This document shows, in pieces, positions 12,739 through 22,023 of a DNA stretch of 38,497 nucleotides (its first letter is position 1; the number at the start of each line of letters is the position of its first letter). The notes beneath the pieces are model-generated. The model was not told where the DNA came from. It was given only the letters and a program-made list of their open reading frames with translations, and did no database searches. The DNA comes from Massilia sp. UBA2604. GTDB taxonomy: Bacteria; Pseudomonadota; Gammaproteobacteria; Burkholderiales; Burkholderiaceae_D. A program made the position numbers and the translations under genes. Location: assembly GCA_002339265.1 (NCBI GenBank), contig DDKG01000200.1, positions 1 to 38,497 on the forward strand. Reading direction: 5' to 3'.

Positions 12739-12810
12739 ATTAAATAGGGTCGGAGTAGAATTAATGAGCAACCTCGAAGTTGTCAAAGAATTCGACTCTG
12801 ACCCTAATTG
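12739..12810. repeat. REPIN-like inverted repeat, unit 2
   Basis: The left arm is GGGTCGGAGTAGA (12747-12759) and the right arm is TCGACTCTGACCC (12792-12804). The loop CCTCGAAGTTGTCAAAGAAT (12772-12791) matches that of unit 1 in the same orientation, with two differences in 20 bases. The outer arms of the pair match each other exactly over 13 bases, and the inner arms match over about 19 bases (AATTAAATAGGGTCGGAGT). The two units are therefore related copies placed in tandem. Confidence 0.6.
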
Positions 12811-12851
12811 ATGGGTAAGGGGGTGGGGAAATAATGTGGGGGCTCGTGTGG

Positions 12852-12880
12852 TTGACAGGGTTGGCGGGCTGGCATATCCT
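12852..12880 (+). promoter_or_regulatory. sigma70 promoter of the glycine riboswitch/gcvTHP operon
   Basis: A perfect -35 hexamer TTGACA (12852-12857) is followed by an exact 17-base spacer and the -10 hexamer TATCCT (12875-12880, four of six matches). Transcription should start near 12886-12888, which is where the first paired strand of riboswitch aptamer 1 begins. That agreement between promoter and RNA structure supports the call. Confidence 0.75.
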
Positions 12881-12887
12881 CCGCAGT

Positions 12888-13076
12888 CTTGATCGGGAGA
12901 GCGCAGCGACGCTGCCGCCGAAGGGGCACTCACCCATAAACTCTCAGGCAAAAGGACCGGTCAAGGGACGGCGGCGCATAGCGCGGCCGGTCAACTCTGG
13001 AGAGCGGCTGCGATGCGGCCCACCGAAGGGGCAAGCGGCGCGAGCCGCTATCTCTCAGGTACCAAGGACAGAGGGG
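12888..13076 (+). ncRNA. Tandem glycine riboswitch (gcvT leader RNA)
   Basis: Two glycine aptamers precede gcvT. Aptamer 1 spans 12888-12965. Its P1 stem pairs CTTGATCGG (12888-12896) with CCGGTCAAG (12957-12965). Its core has GGGAGAGC, the CCGAAGGGGCA motif and the CTCTCAGGCAAAAGGACCG signature. Aptamer 2 spans about 12995-13076, with GGAGAGC, CACCGAAGGGGCAAGC, CTCTCAGGTACCAAGGACAG and a P1 pairing CTCTG (12995-12999) with CAGAG (13069-13073). These are the conserved elements of the glycine riboswitch class, which usually turns gcv operons on when glycine is abundant. The linker is about 29 bases and contains a second copy of CCGGTCAA. A hairpin that could act as expression platform follows at 13072-13110. 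Confidence 0.95.
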
Positions 13077-13129
13077 TCGATGGTGCACGGCGATCGTGTA
13101 CCCTACCCCTATTCATGTCCGAGGATTCC

Positions 13130-14248
13130 ATGACGCTCAAAGCGACCCCGCTCAATTCCGCTCACCGTGCCCTTGGCGCCAAGATGGTCGATTTCGGCGG
13201 CTGGGATATGCCCGTCAACTACGGCTCCCAGATCGAAGAGCACAATGCGGTGCGCAGCGACGCCGGCATGTTCGATGTGTCCCATATGTGCGTGGTCGAT
13301 GTGCGCGGCGCGAACACTCGCTCTTTCCTGCGTCATCTGCTGGCCAATAACGTCGACAAGCTGCAGGCGCCGGGCAAGGCCCTGTACTCCTGCATGCTCA
13401 ATCCGGAAGGCGGCGTCATCGACGACCTGATCGTCTATTTCCTGGCCGAGGACTGGTTCCGCATCGTCGTCAACGCCGGCACCGCCGACAAGGATGTCGC
13501 CTGGATGAACGCGCAGAATGCCGCCACCAGCAGTGGCGTGACCATCACCCAGCGCCGCGACGGCAACGACCCGATCGCCCTCATCGCCGTGCAGGGCCCG
13601 AACGCCCGCGCCAAGGTGTGGCAGGTGCTGCCGACCACCCAGGCCGCCACCGAGAACCTGAAGCCCTTCAACGCCGCCATCGTCGCCGGCACCGCCTTCG
13701 GCGAAGCCATGGTCGCCCGCACCGGCTACACCGGCGAAGACGGCTTCGAGATCGGCGTCCCTGCGGCCCAGGCCGAAGCGCTGTGGAACGCCCTGCTCGC
13801 GGCCGGCGTCAAGCCCGCCGGCCTGGGCGCGCGCGACACCCTGCGCCTGGAAGCCGGCATGAACCTGTACGGCCAGGACATGGACGAAACGACCAACCCG
13901 CTCGACGCCGGCCTGGCCTGGACGATCGACCTGGTGTCCGAGCGCGACTTCATCGGCAAGGCCGCGCTGCAGGCCAAGGGCCAGGGCGCGCAATTCGTCG
14001 GCCTGATCCTGCGCGAAAAAGGCGGCATCCTGCGCGCTCACCAGCGCGTCATCGCGGCCTCGGGCAACTTCGGCGAAATCACCAGCGGCACCTTCAGCCC
14101 GAGCATGCAGCAGGCGATCGCCCTGGCGCGCGTGCCGATGGATGTCGCGGTCGGCGACACCGTGCAGGTCGCAATCCGCGACAAGCACCTGGCCGCCAGC
14201 GTGGTCAAGCTGCCGTTCGTGCGCAACGGCAAAGTGTTGGCCGCCTGA
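13130..14248 (+). CDS. gcvT: Aminomethyltransferase, glycine cleavage T protein
   Basis: The T protein takes the aminomethyl group from the lipoyl arm of the H protein. It releases ammonia and passes the carbon to tetrahydrofolate as 5,10-methylene-THF. The 372-residue product matches the family length. It has the conserved N-terminus ([20 protein letters not shown], then GMFDVSHM), the folate-pocket segment [19 protein letters not shown], and the C-terminal [10 protein letters not shown] of the barrel domain. I chose the ATG at 13130 because GAGGA lies four bases before it. An in-frame ATG at 13115 would add five residues with no better site. It is the first gene of the operon under the glycine riboswitch; gcvH follows 60 bases downstream. 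Confidence 0.96.
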   Translation: MTLKATPLNSAHRALGAKMVDFGGWDMPVNYGSQIEEHNAVRSDAGMFDVSHMCVVDVRGANTRSFLRHLLANNVDKLQAPGKALYSCMLNPEGGVIDDLIVYFLAEDWFRIVVNAGTADKDVAWMNAQNAATSSGVTITQRRDGNDPIALIAVQGPNARAKVWQVLPTTQAATENLKPFNAAIVAGTAFGEAMVARTGYTGEDGFEIGVPAAQAEALWNALLAAGVKPAGLGARDTLRLEAGMNLYGQDMDETTNPLDAGLAWTIDLVSERDFIGKAALQAKGQGAQFVGLILREKGGILRAHQRVIAASGNFGEITSGTFSPSMQQAIALARVPMDVAVGDTVQVAIRDKHLAASVVKLPFVRNGKVLAA

Positions 14249-14308
14249 ATCGCCGCCCTGTAATAACAAACACGTATACTAATAACCCCACCATCCTCAG
14301 GAGTTTCC

Positions 14309-14689
14309 ATGAACATCCCTACCGACCTGAAATACACCGAATCCCATGAATGGGTGCGCCGCGAAGAAGACGGCAGCCTGACCGTGGGCATCACCGAATA
14401 CGCGCAGGACGCGCTGGGCGACATCGTGTTCGTCGAGCTGCCGCAGGTCGGCAAAGAATTCACCGCAGGCATGGATGCCGCCGTGGTGGAGTCGGTCAAG
14501 GCCGCCAGCGACATCTACGCACCGGTCTCGGGCACCGTCACCGCCGTCAACCAGCCAGTGGCCGACGCCCCTGACTCGATCAACCAGGACGCCTACGGCG
14601 CCTGGCTGTTCAAGCTGGCCCCGAGCGACGCCGCCGCCTATGACAAGCTGCTCGACGCCGACGCCTACGGCAAGACCACCGACCACTGA
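14309..14689 (+). CDS. gcvH: Glycine cleavage system H protein
   Basis: The H protein is the small lipoylated shuttle that carries the aminomethyl intermediate between the P, T and L proteins. The 126-residue product has the typical start ([17 protein letters not shown]), the central [19 protein letters not shown] and the lipoylation site [13 protein letters not shown] with Lys64. Its length is normal. A good AGGAG site precedes the ATG. It sits between gcvT and gcvP, the usual order. An AT-rich stretch upstream contains TATACT but no matching -35, so I regard it as part of the gcvT transcript. Confidence 0.97.
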   Translation: MNIPTDLKYTESHEWVRREEDGSLTVGITEYAQDALGDIVFVELPQVGKEFTAGMDAAVVESVKAASDIYAPVSGTVTAVNQPVADAPDSINQDAYGAWLFKLAPSDAAAYDKLLDADAYGKTTDH

Positions 14690-14696
14690 TCGTCGA

Positions 14697-14721
14697 AGGT
14701 GCGCCCGGCCCGGGCGCACCT
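14697..14721 (+). other. Perfect hairpin between gcvH and gcvP
   Basis: AGGTGCGCCCG (14697-14707) and CGGGCGCACCT (14711-14721) form a perfect 11-base-pair stem with a three-base loop, starting 7 bases after the gcvH stop codon. No run of T follows (GTCTCAGC), so it is not a standard intrinsic terminator in the forward direction. It could protect the gcvTH message from 3' decay or lower readthrough into gcvP. Confidence 0.55.
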
Positions 14722-14767
14722 GTCTCAGCACCCCTTCTTCGTCCAGCCAGCCAGACTCCTTCTTATC

Positions 14768-17650
<2,883 letters not shown>

Positions 17651-17669
17651 TCGCCCCCGACGTTGATGC

Positions 17670-19418
17670 TCACTTGCGGCTCGAGGCGAGCCGCAAGTGC
17701 GACGCCTGGTGACGGCGGCGCTCCCTGGTTTGCCCGCGGCGTTCGCGCTGCGGTTCTCCGGGTTTCGACCCGATCCCGCCGCCTTCGTCTTTCCGGCCCG
17801 CGTCTTCCACCTGCGCCGTGGCCGGCATTTGTCCTTCTTCCTCCAGCCTGAATCCCGCCACCGTGCGCGATAGCGCCAGCGCCTGCATCTGCAGGGTGCG
17901 CGCCGCGCTCGCCGCTTCTTCGACCAGCGAGCAGTTCTGGCGCGTCACCTGGTCCATCTGCACGATCGCCTGGCCGACGTCGGCCAGCTGCGTGGCCTGG
18001 CCTTCGCCGGCCGCGCCGATGCGCCCGGCGATGTCTTCCACCTCGCGCACCGTGCCGGCGATGCGCTCCATGCTGCTGCCGGCGTGCAGGGCCCAGGCCG
18101 CGCCGCCGTCGATCTCGGCCAGCGACTGCGCCGCCACGCTCCGGATCTCGCGGCTGGCGGCGGCCACCCGGCGCGCCAGCGCCCGTACCTCGCCCGCCAC
18201 GGCGGCCATCGCCGGCGACTGCGCGCCTGCATCGACCTGCGCGCGCGCCGCATCCAGCGCCGCGTTCAGGGCCAGCGTTCCGGTTTCGCTTGCAGCCAGG
18301 TCGAGGTCATCGACGATCTCGACCACCCGCTGCGCGCCGCGCCGGCTGCCCTCCAGCGTCGCCACCAGCCGTTCGACCACGCCGCTGCCCTCGTGCGCCA
18401 CCTCGCCGGCGCCGGCGGCCAGGCGGTTGGCGGCGCGCGCCTGGTCGGTCCCCAGCCTGACGTCGGCCGCCAGCTCGCGCAGCGCGTCCTCGGTATGGGC
18501 CATGGCGCTGGCACGGAACACGGCGCGGCTGCCCAGGCTCAGGCTGCCGAGCTTGATGTCGCGCGAGGCGGCGCCGATCAGGCGCGCCGATTCGAGGATC
18601 GAGCGCAGCGTGCCGTTCAGGTTGCGGATGCTGGCGTCGAGCTGGCGCGACGTGTCGGCGATTTCGTCGCCGCCGTAATCGTGGCCCTCGCGCTGGCGCA
18701 CCGTCAGGTCGCCGCTGGCCAGGCCGCTGGCGGCCAGCCCGATGCCGCGGATCTCGCCCAGCAGGATGCGGCGCACGGCGAAGGTGATCGCCAGCGACAG
18801 CCCGATCGCCAGCAGCACCACGGCCGGCATCAGCACCGAGATCATGCGGAAGTCGGCCTTGGCGCTGGCAGACGCCTCGCGCGACAGCGCATCTTCGAGC
18901 GCCCCCAAGTCGGCCAGGCGCTGCGCCACCAGAGCGAACGCGCTCTCGGCCTTCTGCATGGCGTTGGCGCTGATCGAACCGTCCAGCGGCGCCAGCTCGA
19001 TCACGTCGCGCACCGCTTCGGCATAGCGCCGCTGCGCCACCGCGGCCTGCTCGACGTGGCGGTCTTCGGCCTCGGTCAGGGTCGCCTTGCCCAGCGCGTC
19101 CAGCCCGGCCTCGATGCGCCGGTGCTGGGCCAGGATGTCCTGGCGCAGCGGCTCGGTGCGCGCCAGCGGGAAGCTGCCGCCCATCCAGCTCAGCAGCCGA
19201 TAGATGTCGGCATGCGCCTTCTGCGTCTGCGCCGCCAGGCTGCTGGCGGCGCGCATGCTGGCCGCGCGCTGGCCGACGATCGATTCGAGCGAGGCGTTCT
19301 GGCGCGCCAACGCGTAGTAGGCGACCCACGACAGCAGGAGCAGCAGCACCAGGACCGCGCCGGGCGCGAGCAGGAGCTTGGGGCCGATTTTCAGCCGTGA
19401 CAGCAGTCGGGGCAGCAT
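17670..19418 (-). CDS. Methyl-accepting chemotaxis protein with degenerate signalling tip
   Basis: This 582-residue inner-membrane receptor has TM1 at about residues 14-35, a ~160-residue periplasmic four-helix-type sensor, TM2 at about 193-215, a HAMP region and a cytoplasmic coiled coil. Such receptors normally control CheA and the flagellar or pilus motor. The tip is recognisable (TLALNAALDAARA, then AVAGEVRALARR) but altered. The usual IAxQTNLLALNAA reads LAASETGTLALNAA, and the conserved GRGFAVVA is replaced by AQSPAMAAVA. No C-terminal EWETF-type pentapeptide is present; the protein ends in an Arg/Glu-rich tail. It may signal weakly or to a non-standard partner. No che genes lie nearby. 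Its last codons form a hairpin facing the convergent gcvP end. An AGG site six bases before the ATG is acceptable. Confidence 0.85.
   Translation of the reverse strand: MLPRLLSRLKIGPKLLLAPGAVLVLLLLLSWVAYYALARQNASLESIVGQRAASMRAASSLAAQTQKAHADIYRLLSWMGGSFPLARTEPLRQDILAQHRRIEAGLDALGKATLTEAEDRHVEQAAVAQRRYAEAVRDVIELAPLDGSISANAMQKAESAFALVAQRLADLGALEDALSREASASAKADFRMISVLMPAVVLLAIGLSLAITFAVRRILLGEIRGIGLAASGLASGDLTVRQREGHDYGGDEIADTSRQLDASIRNLNGTLRSILESARLIGAASRDIKLGSLSLGSRAVFRASAMAHTEDALRELAADVRLGTDQARAANRLAAGAGEVAHEGSGVVERLVATLEGSRRGAQRVVEIVDDLDLAASETGTLALNAALDAARAQVDAGAQSPAMAAVAGEVRALARRVAAASREIRSVAAQSLAEIDGGAAWALHAGSSMERIAGTVREVEDIAGRIGAAGEGQATQLADVGQAIVQMDQVTRQNCSLVEEAASAARTLQMQALALSRTVAGFRLEEEGQMPATAQVEDAGRKDEGGGIGSKPGEPQRERRGQTRERRRHQASHLRLASSRK
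17671..17699. terminator. Bidirectional terminator-like hairpin between gcvP and the chemotaxis receptor
   Basis: CACTTGCGGCTCG (17671-17683) and CGAGCCGCAAGTG (17687-17699) make a perfect 13-base-pair stem with an AGG loop. It lies between two convergent genes, 21 bases after the gcvP stop, and encodes the last codons of the receptor gene. Neither strand has a T run after it, so termination would be imperfect or would need Rho. The position still suggests an end point for gcvTHP transcription. Confidence 0.55.
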
Positions 19419-19701
19419 GGTCAGCCTGCGCGGTCGGCGCTACGGGACGGAAGACGGGGTGGCGGCATGTTCATGGCATTCCTTTTCGGGCTTGGGCGCA
19501 CCATTTCTTCAGTGCACCCCACAATCTACGCCGCCCGTGGCAGCCGGCATTTGTGACGGCGCAAGGGCTCGGGCGCACCCCCGCGGACACTGCGTCAAGG
19601 TCTGCATACCGGTAACAAAGCTTACAAAGGCATGCGCCGTGCATGAGCGCAGCGTCTCTTAACGCGCTATGCTTGCAAGATACCCTGATCGAGGAAATGC
19701 C
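19419..19701. other. Divergent intergenic region, receptor gene / barrel-protein pair
   Basis: These 283 bases separate the leftward receptor gene from the rightward barrel-protein genes and must hold promoters for both. TATGCT at about 19668 is a possible rightward -10, but no convincing -35 stands 16-18 bases before it. I see no gene or RNA here. Confidence 0.4.
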
Positions 19702-20331
19702 ATGAAAGCACGCGCCTTCGTATTGACACTCGGATGGCTCGCGGTCGCCGCAGCCCAGGCCCAGCTGCTGCCCGACCCGGCGCCGCGCCAGCCGGCCCAG
19801 CTTGAGAAGAATAAGCCCGACAAACCCGACCCGTTCGCCGGCAGCCACCAGCCCTACCCGCGCGTGTATGGCGCCGACGTGGCGGCCCAGCCGAACGACC
19901 ACGTGTTCACCGGCATGCGGCGCGATCCGCGCCTGATCGGCGGCGTCGAGGTGGCGCCCAAGGTGGCGATCGAGGGCGGCTACGTGAACCTGCCGGACAA
20001 GGGCCTGCACAAGGTCGAGCCGGGCTTGCCGGCCGATGCCGCGATTCCGCTCGGCGAGAAAGGCTCCAGCAACCACCTGGCCGCCAAGTATTCATTGCCG
20101 GCCAGCGAACGCCTGACGGCCTACGGCAAGGCCGGCATTGCCTATACCGAGAAAAAAAGGGAGCGCGGCGTCGCCGGGTCGGACACCGGCCTGTACACCG
20201 GCGCCGGCGCCAGCTACAAGGTCGACAAGCGCACCACCGTCAGCGGCGACTTCGTGCGCCACGGCGACGCGGCAAAGAAATTCGACCGCGTGCAGGACGG
20301 TCTCAAAGGCAATCTGAAGATGGGCTTCTGA
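19702..20331 (+). CDS. Putative outer-membrane beta-barrel protein, paralog A
   Basis: This is a 209-residue exported protein with no name I recognise. A signal peptide (MKARAFVLTLGWLAVAAAQA, residues 1-20) precedes a short Pro/Lys linker. Alternating strands follow, such as VAIEGGYVNL, LTAYGKAGIAYTE and GLYTGAGASYKV. The protein ends in LKGNLKMGF, with the terminal Phe typical of BAM-assembled barrels. The strand count suggests a small eight-stranded barrel of the OmpA/OmpW size class. Characteristic motifs shared with the next gene are YPRVYGADVAAQPNDHVFTGM and DTGLYTGAGA-type strands. GAGGAA five bases before the ATG fixes the start; the frame continues 33 bases upstream without a better start. 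It is followed at 11 bases by its paralog and is certainly in one operon with it. Confidence 0.7.
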   Translation: MKARAFVLTLGWLAVAAAQAQLLPDPAPRQPAQLEKNKPDKPDPFAGSHQPYPRVYGADVAAQPNDHVFTGMRRDPRLIGGVEVAPKVAIEGGYVNLPDKGLHKVEPGLPADAAIPLGEKGSSNHLAAKYSLPASERLTAYGKAGIAYTEKKRERGVAGSDTGLYTGAGASYKVDKRTTVSGDFVRHGDAAKKFDRVQDGLKGNLKMGF

Positions 20332-20342
20332 AAGGAGGCGAT

Positions 20343-20978
20343 ATGAAACAAGCAGCCTTGATCCTGGCCGCAGCTGCCGCCTGCGCGCCTGCGCAGGCGC
20401 AATCCGTCGAGCCGCCCCCCGCGCCGGTGGAACTGGCCGACACCCGTCCACGCAGCGTGTTCTCGGCGCCGCGCGATCCCCGTTTCCAAACCTTCCCGCG
20501 CGTCTATGGCGGGAACCTCGCCGCCAACCCCAACGACCGCCTGTTCGGCGGCATGTTCAAGACCGATCCCAGGCTGCTGATGGGAATCGCGGCGAACCAG
20601 GCCGTCTCCTTCGAGGCGGGTTACGTCAACCTGATCGACCAGGGTTTCCGCCCCGTCAACGAGCGCGACCCCGAAGACACCAGCGGCGCGATCGGCCTGC
20701 GCGGCTTCAATCTGCACGCGGCCGTGAAGGTCACGCAGCCGCTGAGCGAGCGCCTGTCGGCCTACGGCAAGCTGGGCGTGGCGCACAGCGAGAACCGCCG
20801 CAGCCGGTTCGAGCGGGTCGATACCGGCTTGTATACGGGTGTCGGCGCCCGGTACCAGGTCAGCGAACGGGTCACGGTCGACGGCTCCTTCGAAGACCAT
20901 GGCCACGCGGCCGAGCGCTTCCAGAACGGCACCAATTCCAGCAGCCGGGTCAAGGCCAACCTGAGCATGGGTTTCTGA
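20343..20978 (+). CDS. Putative outer-membrane beta-barrel protein, paralog B
   Basis: This 211-residue exported protein is clearly homologous to the gene just upstream. A signal peptide (MKQAALILAAAAACAPAQA, residues 1-19) precedes FPRVYGGNLAANPNDRLFGG, matching the first paralog's YPRVYG...AQPNDHVF. Strands FEAGYVNL, RLSAYGKLGVAHSEN and GLYTGVGARYQV align with the first paralog, and it ends VKANLSMGF. The strongest ribosome site in the window (AAAGGAGG) lies four bases before the ATG, suggesting high translation. It is 11 bases after its paralog. Function is unknown; a structural or small pore-like outer-membrane role is possible. The pair probably arose by local duplication followed by divergence, since the overall identity is modest but motif order is preserved. 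Confidence 0.7.
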   Translation: MKQAALILAAAAACAPAQAQSVEPPPAPVELADTRPRSVFSAPRDPRFQTFPRVYGGNLAANPNDRLFGGMFKTDPRLLMGIAANQAVSFEAGYVNLIDQGFRPVNERDPEDTSGAIGLRGFNLHAAVKVTQPLSERLSAYGKLGVAHSENRRSRFERVDTGLYTGVGARYQVSERVTVDGSFEDHGHAAERFQNGTNSSSRVKANLSMGF

Positions 20979-21016
20979 AGCGCACCTACCAAGGAGTACG
21001 CGCTACACTGGCGCCC

Positions 21017-22009
21017 ATGAGATTTTCCGTTTTCCTGGCGCGCTACCGGCGCCTGCTGGCGGCCTGCCTCGCCTCGCTGCTGCTGCACCTGCTGGCGATC
21101 GCCTGGATCGACGCCCGCCTCGCACCGCCGACCCTCACGGTCGGCAATCCCGCGCTCGCGCTGCGCCTCGTCGATGCGCCGCCGGCCGCGCCGACGCCGC
21201 AGGCGCCCGACCTTCCCGCACCGGAGCTGGCCGTGCCTGACGTGGCTCCCGTCCCGCCGACCGACGTCCCGGACAACGACGTCGCCTTGCCCGCCCCCGC
21301 CCCGGTGCCGGAGCCCCCCCCACCCGCCGAGGAAGGCAACGTCGCCCCGGTCCGGATGCCGGATACCTACCGCGTGACTCCGCCGCCCTCGGGCCGCATC
21401 GAGTACACGGTCAGCCGCAGCGCGCCCGGCGGCACGCCCAGCGACGCCGGCAGCGCCAGCATGGCCTGGCGCAGCGACGGCAATCGGTATGCAGTCGAGA
21501 TCGATGGGGTAATGGGATCGCTGTCGAGCGAAGGCCGGGTCGACGACGCCGGCATCGCGCCCGACCGCGCGCTGCGCGCCGTGGGCACCGGCAAGGCGGC
21601 GACCACCTTCGACCGCGCCACGGGCACGATCGCCAGCCCAGATGGACACGCCGACCAACTGGCGCCCGGCAGCCAGGACGCGGCCTCGGTGCTGTTGCAA
21701 CTGGCGGGGATCGGCCTGGGAGACGCGCGCCAGGTGCGCATGGAGCTGGAATTCTGGGTCGGCGGCAGCGGCGGCGCCGGGGTCGAACGCTACCAGGTGC
21801 TGGGCCCGGAGCGGATCGAGACCGGCCTCGGGCCGCTCGACACGGTGCGGCTGGCGCGCATTTCGGAAAACGGCGCGCCGCGCCTGGAGCTGTGGCTGGC
21901 GCCGCAGCATGCCTGGATGCCGGTGCAGCTGCGGATGACCGCTGCGGACGGCATGGCCAGCACCCAGACGATGGCCTCGATCGCGATCGAGGCCAGGCAG
22001 GAGGACTAA
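21017..22009 (+). CDS. Membrane-anchored DUF3108 domain protein
   Basis: This 330-residue protein has an N-terminal membrane helix (LLAACLASLLLHLLAIAWI, about residues 13-31). A Pro/Ala/Val-rich periplasmic linker of about 60 residues (54-112) follows, then a globular beta-rich domain from about residue 120 (SGRIEYTVSRS) to the end. The pattern matches the DUF3108 family, seen in many Burkholderiales and of unknown role. The anchor plus proline linker resembles TonB in layout, but there is no TonB C-terminal domain. It starts 38 bases after the barrel paralogs on the same strand, so it may belong to their transcript. An AAGGAG lies too far upstream to serve the ATG well, so the start is moderately sure. 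It converges with prfC, 7 bases away. Confidence 0.75.
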   Translation: MRFSVFLARYRRLLAACLASLLLHLLAIAWIDARLAPPTLTVGNPALALRLVDAPPAAPTPQAPDLPAPELAVPDVAPVPPTDVPDNDVALPAPAPVPEPPPPAEEGNVAPVRMPDTYRVTPPPSGRIEYTVSRSAPGGTPSDAGSASMAWRSDGNRYAVEIDGVMGSLSSEGRVDDAGIAPDRALRAVGTGKAATTFDRATGTIASPDGHADQLAPGSQDAASVLLQLAGIGLGDARQVRMELEFWVGGSGGAGVERYQVLGPERIETGLGPLDTVRLARISENGAPRLELWLAPQHAWMPVQLRMTAADGMASTQTMASIAIEARQED

Positions 22010-22011
22010 AA

Positions 22012-22023
22012 GGCCGTCAGGCC
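22012..22023 (-). terminator. Possible weak terminator after prfC
   Basis: On the minus strand GGCC-TGAC-GGCC is followed directly by TTTT, overlapping the prfC stop codon. The stem is only four G-C pairs, so this is a weak candidate for ending prfC transcription in the 7-base gap before the convergent gene. Confidence 0.3.

Larger units (their letters stand above)
12455..12887. other. Intergenic region between the ClpP-like gene and the glycine operon
   Basis: No convincing gene is seen in these 433 bases. The region is richer in A+T than its surroundings. From left to right it holds the candidate promoter of the leftward ClpP-like gene, two REPIN-like units (12573-12646 and 12739-12810) separated by about 92 unremarkable bases, and the rightward promoter of the glycine riboswitch. 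The short open frames here lack ribosome sites and sensible composition. Confidence 0.7.

Noticed and set aside
14275..14280. TATACT before gcvH as an internal promoter
   Set aside because: No -35 at any acceptable spacing (GCCGCC at 17 bases), and gcvH is fully explained by the gcvT transcript.
18084..19400. Plus-strand open frame opposite the chemotaxis receptor
   Set aside because: No ribosome site or domain; the receptor frame has membrane helices and a signalling domain.
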